64,000 nt of DNA from Yamadazyma tenuis. Its lineage: Eukaryota > Ascomycota > Pichiomycetes > Serinales > Debaryomycetaceae. The notes beneath the pieces are model-generated. The model did no database searches. It saw only the letters and a program-made list of their open reading frames with translations, and was not told the DNA's origin. How positions within the stretch are numbered: position 1 is the first letter of the stretch; the number at the start of each line of letters is the position of its first letter. The translations under genes and the position numbers were made by a program. Shown here piece after piece: positions 27,767-36,525 of this stretch. The stretch is from contig NC_089464.1 of NCBI RefSeq assembly GCF_029203305.1, positions 1,054,001 through 1,118,000 of the forward strand. The letters run 5' to 3'.

Positions 27767-28684
27767 TCACTTCTGCGACAACTCCGACGCCACCCAGGTG
27801 GGCAACACAAACGAACTCTCATGGATCTTGGCTCCATAGTACCGAAACAACTCTCTCTCATTGTCAGCTGTCCTCAATGGTCTAGTCAAATCCTTTTCTT
27901 CATCATCAGTCGCCACCAATAACCCCAACTGCCCAGAAGTATACAGTGGCATGTAGCATTGGGTGTACTTGACGTTTTTGAACACGGTCTCGGCCTTGTT
28001 TTTCAACTGCTTCAAGTAATCGAGATTCAACCAGATGTTCTCACTGCTCTGCATAATCACAATCCCACCAGGAGTCAATGACAGTTGTAACAAACGGAAG
28101 TAGTTGGTCTGGAAAAACTCCTCGGCCGGGCCCTCGGGGTCCGACAGGTCGGTGATGATCACATCATATTTATTGGTGTTCTCCTTCAAGAACTTGAACC
28201 CATCATCAATGACAAAGTTGACCTTCTCATTCTCGAAAAGTTCGGGCAACGCCATGTTGGGCAAGTACTTGCGTGACAAGTTGATCACCATGTCATCGAT
28301 CTCAACCATGGTCACATTATCTACAAACCCCAACTTTATATGCTTGGCCACCTCGCGCACCACTCCGCAATCACCACCTCCAATCACCAACACATTTTTG
28401 GGGGCCGGGTGGCTCATGAGCGGCACGTGACTGATCAACTCCTGGTACACAAACTCATCTTTCTCAGTGCACTGCACAATTCCGTTCAATACCAACACAT
28501 TGCCAAAAGTCTCTGATTCGAAGATGAGGATGTCCTGAAATTCCGACTGGGCGTGGTGTAAAATCCGTTTGATTTTCAAGGAAAACGCCTGGCCTGGGAA
28601 ACTATCTGCGTTCATCTCACTGAACCAATGGTCGCCGTTGATCACGGCTACCGAGGGGTGTTTGAAGGTGTGTAAATCTACCAT
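27767..28684 (-). CDS. SPE4: Aminopropyltransferase: spermine/spermidine synthase, closer to Spe4
   Basis: Transfers the aminopropyl group of decarboxylated SAM to a polyamine. The 305-residue protein has the full family layout: SFPGQAFSLKIKRILHHAQS, LVLNGIVQCTEKDEF, VLVIGGGDCGVVREV, VEIDDMVINLSRKYLP and YDVIITD-[CTG]-SDPEGPAEEFF. Two positions stand out. The glycine motif reads GGGDCG where GGGDGG is usual. The codon at 28145-28147 is CTG at the first serine of TDSSDP, which fits decoding of CUG as serine. The segment VIMQSSENIWLNL is closer to S. cerevisiae Spe4 (spermine synthase) than to Spe3, while the C-terminus (ESSFVLPTW) fits both. No second family member is present here to settle which activity it has. 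Confidence 0.7.
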   Translation of the reverse strand: MVDLHTFKHPSVAVINGDHWFSEMNADSFPGQAFSLKIKRILHHAQSEFQDILIFESETFGNVLVLNGIVQCTEKDEFVYQELISHVPLMSHPAPKNVLVIGGGDCGVVREVAKHIKLGFVDNVTMVEIDDMVINLSRKYLPNMALPELFENEKVNFVIDDGFKFLKENTNKYDVIITDLSDPEGPAEEFFQTNYFRLLQLSLTPGGIVIMQSSENIWLNLDYLKQLKNKAETVFKNVKYTQCYMPLYTSGQLGLLVATDDEEKDLTRPLRTADNERELFRYYGAKIHESSFVLPTWVASELSQK

Positions 28685-28820
28685 CTGAAAAGTTCGTTCG
28701 GTTAAAATTCTCTACCTCCGCGCGGGAAAAATAGGTTTGAGACTTACCTAGAGGGCTGCAGATTTGGTGCATGGAGAACAATAGGATGTACAAAGAAAGG
28801 CTAACTAAGAACAGATGCAT
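28617..28820 (-). promoter_or_regulatory. Leader of the SPE4-type gene: overlapping uORF and possible 63-nt intron
   Basis: An upstream ATG at 28820 opens a 67-codon frame that overlaps the synthase start and ends 68 nt inside it. The leader also has GTAAGT at 28747-28742 and TTTTCAG ending at 28685, directly before the synthase ATG, so a 63-nt 5'-leader intron is possible. TTTTAAC, about 17 nt before the acceptor, is a poor branch-point match (TACTAAC expected). Either feature could serve polyamine-dependent control, as uORFs do in other polyamine genes; this is inference. Confidence 0.35.
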
Positions 28821-29497
28821 GATACACCCCCACCGATGACTGCTTGGCTCTTAAGCCAGACCTTCGTCAAAAACTAATACCAGACAATGGGTATCTTCCT
28901 AACTAAACACTAAACAAACTAACCCCAACCGCTCGCACCCTACCCAAAATATAAATCACACGAAAGAGTTCCACTTGAGGGGGAATTGGCCCAAACTTTG
29001 TCAAGTCAGAAGTAAGTCATGCCTAAAACATCGTGATACACATGCCTGCCAGCCAAACCCATCCGGTTCATATTACGGTCGGTGAGGACGAGGGACTCAG
29101 CATTCGCAGCCATTGCGATGCGCGAAGAAAAGGCTATCTAAGGTGTGTAGGCGTAAGGTGGTCGGCAGGCGCAACCGGCATCGCGGGAACGGGTCCAGGC
29201 TTGGGCGAGCCACCGCCCTTAAGGGCGGTGGCTCACATGAAGACAGGCACCGCGGTAGTTTTGTTGGCTATGTGGTTTATTGTGCTGCACAGCGGCCAGA
29301 TTTTAGGGATTGTAAGGCGGTGGTCAACATGATGCTTGGTACCAAAGTGGGCGACGACCGAGCAGACACGAAGAGGATATATGAAGTTATCTCCGTGAGA
29401 TGATTGTTCGCGTAAATTCATGGTGTTCAAATTGGCAGCCCATCCGTTGCGCACATTTTAGTTTTGGTTGCAGCAGAAAATACCATCTCAGTCATTA
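28821..29497. promoter_or_regulatory. Divergent promoter region with a 28-bp perfect palindrome
   Basis: About 680 bp between the synthase leader and the next zinc-cluster gene. At 29207-29234 lies a perfect palindrome with 14-bp arms (GAGCCACCGCCCTT and its complement), centred at 29220/29221 without spacer, about 265 bp before the downstream ATG. It contains CCG and CGG triplets facing each other. Open frames through it show no family resemblance. Confidence 0.55.
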
Positions 29498-32230
29498 ATG
29501 TTTGTGTTCCCAGCTTTCAACGAAAGCTATAACAACCGGAAGCGCACATACAAATGCTGCCGTAAGTGTCGAGCCCGTCGTATCAAATGTAACCTTCAGT
29601 CCACCGATTATGAGGTTTCAGGATGTCAGAACTGTCGAGAGGCCGGATATGTTTGTGACTTAATTAGAAGAACCGCCGAAGACACCATTCAGTCTTCGCC
29701 CCAAGCCCAGAAAAGTCCCGCAGTGGCGCCCCAGTACCAGGCCCAAACAGCCATATCTCCCATGTACCACATGAATCCCACACTGGCCAATGCCACGCCG
29801 ATACCTCAACTGTCGCCAGGCCAGTCAATATCTCCAGTACCACCACAGTACGTAGGTCAGATGCCACTACCGCCGGGTGGTATGCTGCTGCTAGTTCCCC
29901 AAATGCCTCAGATGGCCCAGTACCAGCAGATGCCGTTGCCACAAATGCCTATGTCTCAGATACCAGAGATGGCCCAGGTACCGCCCTTTAATCAGGTTCA
30001 ACAAACCAACCGAATGCCCGGGGTGACGCCGCCTATGGGAGTGCCGTTGTGGTGGTACGGTACTCCCGGAAAGGTTACAGGATACCTGGTGTCGCCTACG
30101 GTGGTGGCGAGTCCCGCTTCTACTCCCACCGGTCCCACTGTGGTCGACACGGAAGAAGTGCGTCCGCAAACACAACACAACATGGTCCACCATATGAGCA
30201 CTACTGTCGCCACGCCGTCGTCAACCAACTCCCACCATGAAAATGGGGGTGACGGCACAAGCGAGCCCCCCCAAAAGCTATCAAGGCACAATGACTATCA
30301 GTACCACCCCAGAATGAGCCTCAGCGAACCAGCCTCCAAAATAGAAACCAAACCTTCCCCGCTAGACGCCGAGTACATTCAGGAAAAGTTTGGCTTCAAC
30401 TTGTCCCTGGGTGACTGGAAGAGCATCAGCTTCATTCCTCATCAGACTGACCCATCTTCCTGGTCGTCTCCTAAGGTGCTGCGTCCGAAGAAAAAAGATG
30501 TACTGGGAATCCAGCACCTTCCCACCATCCGCTATCTTTTGGACATTAATGCGTTTACGCTCGCTGACGATGACTTCTCCATTACCCAGGCACAAGAGGA
30601 GGAGCTCCTCCGCATATACTTTCGCAGTTTTAATGCTCTATTCCCAGTGGTGCACGAGGATATCTTTTGGACGCTCTACAGCCAATCGAAAGCGTATACT
30701 CTAGTCAAGTACGGAATGGTACTTATAGCGGTGAGAGACAGGAGTGCCCGGTCGTTACTATCGACGATTTGGTCGGGGGATTTTGATACTAGGTTGGATG
30801 CATTTGTGATTCTACTTGAACGCAAAATCCGCCAAATTGTTGCGGTGCTTCCGGAGCTTGGAGACGACGACCGACTCCAACGCCTTATGGTGAGCGTTCT
30901 TCTCCACGCTAACTTCAAACCCGTGAGATACGGAAATGAGCAGAGTAGTCAGGATCTACATTCGGCCATTGGATTGGCACAGTCGATTTTTATCCACAAC
31001 GACTCTACCCACAAGAAGCTCATTGACAGTGGAAAAAATGACATGGCATCGTATTTCCGTCATATATGGTGGACCTTGTACGTTTTTGACCGGTTCAATG
31101 GGGTGGTGAACTCGAAGGCATTTATGATTAAACAAGAGGATTTCAATGTTCTAGAAGCCGATCCAGGTCCTTTGAGAGAGGTGTGCAATACGTGTAAGAC
31201 TCTTGAGAAAGTGATTCTCCTGGTGTATCAACCCAGGTTTGAAACGAAGGTTGAGCTTAGCTCTTGGAACCTGGAGATCGAGGCTGAACTCGATGGTCTT
31301 AGGATTATTGACCTTGGGGGATTTGGTCAGATAGAGCTCCAAGCACACATTTTGAAGATCTATGCATTGAGTTTACTGTTGACCATTATTGAAAGCTTCC
31401 ACCTCACAGTCACCAAAAAGGCATTCGAATTTAGTAAGCGGTATCTCCAGATTGTGCGGTGGGCTCTTAAGTTTCTTCAACAGCTCCCCAGTGACGTGAT
31501 AATTCCTATCTCAGTGATTCCGGCGGTAACATCGTTGTTTCTTGCCATTCTCATCAAGTATAAGATCAAAGTGATATACTTGGTGATATTGAAGAAAGTC
31601 GAGTCTCGACAAGATCTCACCCCCACCACAATATCCACCATCGAACAGCTATTGGTCGAGGTGTACCAACAAATGCAATCTCGGTTTACCCAATGGTGGT
31701 TTGTGAGGGAGATTTTAGAGAGTACCCGTCGGGTAGTCAAGACCGTTAGTGAGGTTCCCGCAGACGAGACCACCAGCAGTGAAGACATCCCAAATGACAT
31801 CAAAGTCACCAACCAGACTCCTGAAGAAAGACAAAATCTTCATCTTAACAAGGAAGAAATGCTCTATTCCAACAGTTCGATCATGGTGGCACCTATTGCA
31901 ACCATCGGGTCATCGAGTTTTTTTGATGTGGCAGCCGAAATTCCTGTGGGGCTTTTGGCTCGGGGAAAGGACAACTCTAAACTGAAAACTCCATCGACAC
32001 TAGGCCCGGGGACCCCAACCGTAGACAGGTTAGAACCCGCCAAAACTAACAACCCCTTAGTACAGGAGGTTACAGAAGAAAGACCTATTTCCACCAACGA
32101 TATGTTCAATGAAATAGAAGATCTGAAGTTATTGGATTACCTTAATAGAGAGATTTTTGCGGCCAGCGACTTCTCTCAATTTATCACGGAAGATCCTTAT
32201 CTTCGGGACTTCTTTAATCTGCACCAATAA
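29498..32230 (+). CDS. Zn2Cys6 transcription factor, paralogue of the gene at 36526-38385
   Basis: A 910-residue fungal zinc-cluster regulator. It starts MFVFPAFNESYNNRKRTYKC; the cluster cysteines are at about 21, 24, 31, 43, 46 and 53. A long Pro/Gln/Met-rich region follows (about residues 60-260, with QMPQM-type repeats), then a helical regulatory domain beginning near residue 293 (EKFGFNLSLGDWKS) and including YLLDINAFTLADDDF and LLRIYFRSFNALFPVVHEDIFW. The same start, cluster and FGFxLSLGD/DINAFT/IFW landmarks occur in the protein encoded at 36526-38385. The frame runs back to a TTG at 29468; the ATG at 29498 is supported by the paralogue. I do not recognise a characterised orthologue. 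Confidence 0.85.
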   Translation: MFVFPAFNESYNNRKRTYKCCRKCRARRIKCNLQSTDYEVSGCQNCREAGYVCDLIRRTAEDTIQSSPQAQKSPAVAPQYQAQTAISPMYHMNPTLANATPIPQLSPGQSISPVPPQYVGQMPLPPGGMLLLVPQMPQMAQYQQMPLPQMPMSQIPEMAQVPPFNQVQQTNRMPGVTPPMGVPLWWYGTPGKVTGYLVSPTVVASPASTPTGPTVVDTEEVRPQTQHNMVHHMSTTVATPSSTNSHHENGGDGTSEPPQKLSRHNDYQYHPRMSLSEPASKIETKPSPLDAEYIQEKFGFNLSLGDWKSISFIPHQTDPSSWSSPKVLRPKKKDVLGIQHLPTIRYLLDINAFTLADDDFSITQAQEEELLRIYFRSFNALFPVVHEDIFWTLYSQSKAYTLVKYGMVLIAVRDRSARSLLSTIWSGDFDTRLDAFVILLERKIRQIVAVLPELGDDDRLQRLMVSVLLHANFKPVRYGNEQSSQDLHSAIGLAQSIFIHNDSTHKKLIDSGKNDMASYFRHIWWTLYVFDRFNGVVNSKAFMIKQEDFNVLEADPGPLREVCNTCKTLEKVILLVYQPRFETKVELSSWNLEIEAELDGLRIIDLGGFGQIELQAHILKIYALSLLLTIIESFHLTVTKKAFEFSKRYLQIVRWALKFLQQLPSDVIIPISVIPAVTSLFLAILIKYKIKVIYLVILKKVESRQDLTPTTISTIEQLLVEVYQQMQSRFTQWWFVREILESTRRVVKTVSEVPADETTSSEDIPNDIKVTNQTPEERQNLHLNKEEMLYSNSSIMVAPIATIGSSSFFDVAAEIPVGLLARGKDNSKLKTPSTLGPGTPTVDRLEPAKTNNPLVQEVTEERPISTNDMFNEIEDLKLLDYLNREIFAASDFSQFITEDPYLRDFFNLHQ

Positions 32231-32881
32231 TGTAGCAGTATGTACAATATGTAAGATAATCAGAATGGGAGACAACTTCCAAATCGGTAATACAATGTAA
32301 ACACGGACAACTTGTGACTAGTAATTAGGATGTACATGTGGTTGCAACCAGTTGTTGCGTTGTTGCATTCCGCCAATCAGGTGAGACGCTAACCTGATTG
32401 GCAGATCACGGTGCACGCACGCGGGGGATTACAGCGCCGCATCGGGTGCCAAAAAGTTTAAAGTGGTGTGCCGGCTATTTGCACTCAAATAGACGAGCAA
32501 ACCATACCAACCAGTAGTTAGAAGCTCAAGACATTAGTATCCTAAAACTCACCAGTAAGTAAACCATGTTTCTGGTGGAAAGCTCCGTGTTGTTTGCTGT
32601 GGAATTGTCGGCACCAAGACATTTCCCACACACCCGCCCAGCCAACAATGCCGTGATTATTAACAATTGGCAAAACTGGAACGTCCCATTATCATCTGTG
32701 GTCTGCGCACGACACTCGCATATTATCACAATCATCCCAAATCCCTCTTTTTCTTGCTGGATTTCAGGGAAAAATTTTTTTGCTCACACCTATTTATCGT
32801 TGTTTCAGCTGTAAGACTCTTCCATCCACCTAAATATCTATAGATTGTTGTCCTCCATACCTACACGGCTCCACCACAACT
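32231..32881. promoter_or_regulatory. Intergenic/promoter region with an inverted CCAAT repeat
   Basis: About 650 bp between two same-strand transcription-factor genes. At 32372-32402 there is an 11-bp perfect inverted repeat, GCCAATCAGGT and ACCTGATTGGC, separated by nine bases, so two CCAAT boxes point toward each other. A 10-bp palindrome GGTTGCAACC lies at 32340-32349. The region before the Stp-type start (32750-32880) is pyrimidine-rich. Short open frames on both strands show no protein resemblance. Confidence 0.5.
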
Positions 32882-34735
32882 ATGATCACCAACAAACTCG
32901 TGTTATATATCCTACACCACCCGTTGGTTAAAGCTTTCCTTGCTATTCTTTCTTTGTTTGTGTATCCGCTCAACCAGTATCTTAAGGAATCCTATGCCCA
33001 AAAGCCATCCAAACACACCATCAGAGGGTCCACTGCTTCCCACAAGACCCTCGACGCTTCTCCCAGACCCCTGAAGGCGTTGACCACAGCGGTTGAAAAA
33101 TCTCCTGACAACTTGTTTCCAGAAACCATCAAGTATTCCAACTTGAAATGCTCAGTACAGCCTTGTTCTACCAGCGTATCCACACAGATGATGCCATATC
33201 AAAATGAACAGGGAGAAATCGAGTGGGCGTTTACTGACGATGCCTCTGTCAAGTCGGCTTCGTTCAACGATAGCACTGCTGGCGCCAACGACAACATTTC
33301 CCCGACCATCTCCAACTCATCCTCGAATAACGAATCCATCATGTCACTGAACCTCTTTGGTGGCTTTCAGGCTAGTGCCCAGCTCGCCAAGGGTAACCAC
33401 AGTCCAAAGTCCACCAGTAGTCCATCGCCACCCTTATCGGCCCTTAATGGTCCCGGAGACTCCAACAAGGCACACCAGTGTCCTCAATGTGAAGCTACGT
33501 TTAAATTGAGAGGCTACTTGACGAGACACTTGAAGAAACATTCCATCAAAAAGGCGTATTGTTGTCCTTTCCACAAGTTTAGTGTATACATTGATGAAGC
33601 AAACGTGACCCACCAATGTCATCCTACCGGTGGATTTTCCAGAAGAGACACTTACAAGACTCATTTGAAGTCCAGGCATTTCCAGTATCCTAAGGGTACC
33701 AAAACCAAAGAAAGGGCCAAGTCCTGTGGAAACTGCTCAATGTGTGGAGAGTTCTTCCCCAACTCAGAAATTTGGTGTGAAATCCACATTGAAGGTGGCG
33801 AGTGTAAATTCTTACCGGCTGGCTTCATCGGCAAGTCCCGAATCAAGAATAAGTTGAAGAAGGAAATGAAGAGAAAGGGTATTAAGATTGAAACTGCTTA
33901 TACGGAGTATTCGAGCTTGGTCAATGAAATCATCAAGCAAGAAACTCTGAAGGGAATCAAAACTGAAGAAAATGAATACGAATACGAAAACGAATATGAC
34001 TTTGATTCTCAAGACCTTTCTCCCCTTTCAAGCGAATTGAGCCAATCTCCAATGTTGGAAGCAGACATTTCAAAGAAACACCAACAGCAACCACACTCCA
34101 CAAGCTCCGTCCAACAATTAAGTCCTCCCCACCAACAGTCTGTGAGTCCTCTTCAACAAAGAAACGAAGTGCAACAACGGGTGAACCCACCACATACCCA
34201 AGCTGCTTCTGTTGCTCCTTTACAACAGGTTCAACAACAACAGAATGTGCTTCCCAGTGCCAGTCAATTTAATGCCAATCCCCAACAAATGCCAATTATG
34301 AATGAATACTATGATATTAATGACCCTTACTTTTACACGCTAGACTATGATGATGAGTTCTGTTTAGATGTTGACCAATTGAATCAATTTACTCCCGTGT
34401 CCATGAGTTCTCCCGATTCGGCTGCCGGCACCCAACGTCAAGTGAATCCTATGCTTTTGCAGCAACAATATCAAATAATGCAAAAGCAAATGCAGATGAA
34501 CTTCAACATGGCCATGGGACCAAATGGTATCAAGAGTCAACAACTTCCTCAACAATACCGTCAAGCATTCACCAACCAGCATCCCCAGCCTCAACAAATC
34601 AACCAGCCTCCACAAGAGCAACATCAATACCAACAGAGCAACGGGCAACCAATAATGGGCATGAATACAGGGTTGAACACCGATGAATTGCATATTGACC
34701 AATACAGTTTGCAATCTCAATATGTTCAGTATTAA
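32882..34735 (+). CDS. STP2: Stp1/Stp2-family C2H2 transcription factor of the SPS amino-acid pathway
   Basis: A 617-residue factor with the Stp-type zinc-finger region at about residues 197-320: HQCPQCEATFKLRGYLTRHLKKH, a second unit with GGFSRRDTYKTHLKSRHF, and a third degenerate one (CSMCGEFFPNSEIWCEIHIE). This matches S. cerevisiae Stp1/Stp2, latent factors that are cut by Ssy5 when the Ssy1 sensor detects amino acids and then activate amino-acid and peptide permease genes. The N-terminus (residues 1-38) is hydrophobic and amphipathic, consistent with the retention region of latent Stp factors. The C-terminal half is rich in Gln and Pro. I cannot separate Stp1 from Stp2 type; the symbol is provisional. 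The OPT gene in this window is a plausible kind of target. Confidence 0.75.
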   Translation: MITNKLVLYILHHPLVKAFLAILSLFVYPLNQYLKESYAQKPSKHTIRGSTASHKTLDASPRPLKALTTAVEKSPDNLFPETIKYSNLKCSVQPCSTSVSTQMMPYQNEQGEIEWAFTDDASVKSASFNDSTAGANDNISPTISNSSSNNESIMSLNLFGGFQASAQLAKGNHSPKSTSSPSPPLSALNGPGDSNKAHQCPQCEATFKLRGYLTRHLKKHSIKKAYCCPFHKFSVYIDEANVTHQCHPTGGFSRRDTYKTHLKSRHFQYPKGTKTKERAKSCGNCSMCGEFFPNSEIWCEIHIEGGECKFLPAGFIGKSRIKNKLKKEMKRKGIKIETAYTEYSSLVNEIIKQETLKGIKTEENEYEYENEYDFDSQDLSPLSSELSQSPMLEADISKKHQQQPHSTSSVQQLSPPHQQSVSPLQQRNEVQQRVNPPHTQAASVAPLQQVQQQQNVLPSASQFNANPQQMPIMNEYYDINDPYFYTLDYDDEFCLDVDQLNQFTPVSMSSPDSAAGTQRQVNPMLLQQQYQIMQKQMQMNFNMAMGPNGIKSQQLPQQYRQAFTNQHPQPQQINQPPQEQHQYQQSNGQPIMGMNTGLNTDELHIDQYSLQSQYVQY

Positions 34736-34803
34736 ATAGTGTTGTATATTAAGTGAATTTAAAAGCGAAGGAATCCAGTCCCTTGTAGTTGGTTCGTAAT
34801 GCG

Positions 34804-35337
34804 TTAGCCGAATATCTTGTCGATATCACTTTTGGTCTTTTTCTTTTTCTTCTTGTCCTTCTTTAAGTGTTTATCCTTTGTTTTCATAAGTTCTGTCTTG
34901 CCTATTGATAACCCTTCAGATTTGGTAATGGTCTCCCCTATGTGTTCTGTAATAACTTCTCCAATGTCATCCAGGTCCTGTAAATATATGTTTTGTTGGT
35001 CTATTTGAGTAGGCACCCGTAGTTCAGTATAAGCCTTCAAGATCTCATTGATTTTGCTCAAACTGGCTACTAAAACAAGCCCTAAAGACATAAACTGACC
35101 GAGTTTGATGATTCCATAAAACTCGTAAAAGCATTTGTTGATGATTTTCTTCTGGTATAGCACTGTAACGTTCTTCTTGATTGGGTCCTTAACAATGCGT
35201 TTCAACCGAGTTAGAAGCATTTTGAAGTACTTCCACCAACCCAGAAGTCTGTGCTGATTCTTATTTCGATGATAGATGAGTTGAAGAACCTGCGTCTCGT
35301 TTATTAGGGTATCATACGCTTCTTGAGCAAGCTCCAT
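34804..35337 (-). CDS. RMP1: Rmp1, RNase MRP subunit
   Basis: Protein subunit specific to RNase MRP, which cleaves pre-rRNA at site A3. The 177-residue protein opens with the family signature VLQLIYHRNKNQHRLLGWWKYFKMLLTRL, matching S. cerevisiae Rmp1 (201 aa). A hydrophobic helical stretch FYGIIKLGQFMSLGLVLVASLSKI follows, and the C-terminus is a lysine-rich nuclear/nucleolar-type tail (KTKDKHLKKDKKKKKKTKSD). It is divergent from ACL4, with 108 bp between starts, and the shared promoter carries PAC and RRPE motifs, which fits a ribosome-biogenesis role for both. Confidence 0.85.
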   Translation of the reverse strand: MELAQEAYDTLINETQVLQLIYHRNKNQHRLLGWWKYFKMLLTRLKRIVKDPIKKNVTVLYQKKIINKCFYEFYGIIKLGQFMSLGLVLVASLSKINEILKAYTELRVPTQIDQQNIYLQDLDDIGEVITEHIGETITKSEGLSIGKTELMKTKDKHLKKDKKKKKKTKSDIDKIFG

Positions 35338-35399
35338 CGTGGACAGCCTTTTCCTTGGTGTCTATGTAAATGTTCTGAAAGTTGTTGGTTATCAACTTC

Positions 35400-35426
35400 G
35401 CGATGAGATGAGAGTGAAAAATAATT
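35400..35426 (+). promoter_or_regulatory. PAC and RRPE motifs in the RMP1/ACL4 divergent promoter
   Basis: GCGATGAGAT at 35400-35409 is a full PAC element. TGAAAAATAATT at 35415-35426 matches the first eight bases of the RRPE consensus TGAAAAATTTT. They are six bases apart and 20-46 bp before the ACL4 ATG. This pair marks the ribosome-biogenesis regulon in yeasts (Stb3, Tod6/Dot6). Confidence 0.75.
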
Positions 35427-35445
35427 AGGCCATACTGTTCTTGTC

Positions 35446-36480
35446 ATGGGTATTATTGAAGAAGCAAGACACTTTCTTGATAACTCATTGCCAGAGGAGG
35501 CATTGGAGCTTCTCACATCCAAGCTTGTAGAAAACCAAGCCGATATAGAGTATTTACAACTATATGGGGAAGTTTTATTGGAGAATAACCAGGTTGAAGA
35601 TGCTTATAATCTTTTCATCAAAACATGTGAAATGGATCCAATAGCTGACAAAGGAGTGGAAAAATTCCTCTACCTAGGACAAATCATTGGGGGAGAAGAT
35701 GGTATAGCTTATTTGGATGTGGGATTAAACAAGTTGAACGAACAGTTTGAAAATGGAAATAAAGATATAAAGACTATCAAGAAACTCAACGAAGGTATAT
35801 TCGCTAAAATCGAAATCTGGATGACAGACTTGTGTATGGAGCCTGAAGCCGAATCCAAATGTGATGAACTTATCGACTATGCGTTGAAGGTCGACGATTC
35901 TTACCCGGAAACGTATTCTTTGCTAGCTTCCATCAGAATCAGTCAACAAAGAAATGAAGATGCTGAAGAAGCTCTTGCTAGATCGTGGGAATTGTTCCAA
36001 CAAAGAAAGCAAAAGATCCAGCTTGAGTCAATCAATGACGAAATGAATTTTGAAGTGATCGAGTTGATCCAGCCGTTCATTACCATTATTAAATTTGCAA
36101 TCGAATTGGAACTTTATGACTTGGCTATAGAAGTGTGTCAGGCCACTCAAGACATCAACGACCAGATCTTAGACATTTACTACTACGAAGTGTTGGCCAA
36201 TTTGTTCAAGTCCAAGCAGCAGTATCCACAAAGAGACAAACAAACCGACTATAGAGACCTACCAAACAGTGTAGTAGATGAAGATACTAAAAGCGATGTC
36301 AAGCTCATATTGACAAGTGCATTCAAAATTCTCCAAACCAGTGACGACTTGGATCCGGAGTTAACAGAGTCCATAAACAGTCTTTTAGCTGAATTTGGAG
36401 GGCCCATAATGAGTGAGTTGATGCCTCAGAGAGGTGACGATAATGACGACGGCTGGGAAGACGAGATTGATGATAATTAG
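35446..36480 (+). CDS. ACL4: Acl4, dedicated chaperone of ribosomal protein uL4 (Rpl4)
   Basis: A 344-residue tetratricopeptide-repeat protein resembling S. cerevisiae Acl4 (YDR161W, 387 aa), which binds newly made Rpl4 and escorts it into pre-60S particles. Repeats are visible from the N-terminus: EARHFLDNSLPEEALELLTSKL, then IEYLQLYGEVLLENNQVEDAYNLFIKTCEMDP, and later YPETYSLLASIRISQQRNEDAEEALARSWELF. The protein is strongly acidic and ends DDNDDGWEDEIDDN, as typical for chaperones of basic ribosomal proteins. It shares a PAC/RRPE promoter with RMP1. It converges with the zinc-cluster gene at 36526. Confidence 0.88.
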   Translation: MGIIEEARHFLDNSLPEEALELLTSKLVENQADIEYLQLYGEVLLENNQVEDAYNLFIKTCEMDPIADKGVEKFLYLGQIIGGEDGIAYLDVGLNKLNEQFENGNKDIKTIKKLNEGIFAKIEIWMTDLCMEPEAESKCDELIDYALKVDDSYPETYSLLASIRISQQRNEDAEEALARSWELFQQRKQKIQLESINDEMNFEVIELIQPFITIIKFAIELELYDLAIEVCQATQDINDQILDIYYYEVLANLFKSKQQYPQRDKQTDYRDLPNSVVDEDTKSDVKLILTSAFKILQTSDDLDPELTESINSLLAEFGGPIMSELMPQRGDDNDDGWEDEIDDN

Positions 36481-36525
36481 ATCCGTGTGTTTTGAACTAT
36501 ACATGAAATATTGCCAATAAATGCC

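Noticed and set aside
29033..29332. 99-codon frame across the 28-bp palindrome
   Set aside because: Starts at a non-ATG codon or in a region without protein resemblance; the palindrome explains its symmetric composition.
32566..32814. 82-codon ATG frame upstream of the Stp-type gene
   Set aside because: No resemblance to a family, Cys/His/Phe scatter of a pyrimidine-rich leader; at most an upstream frame.
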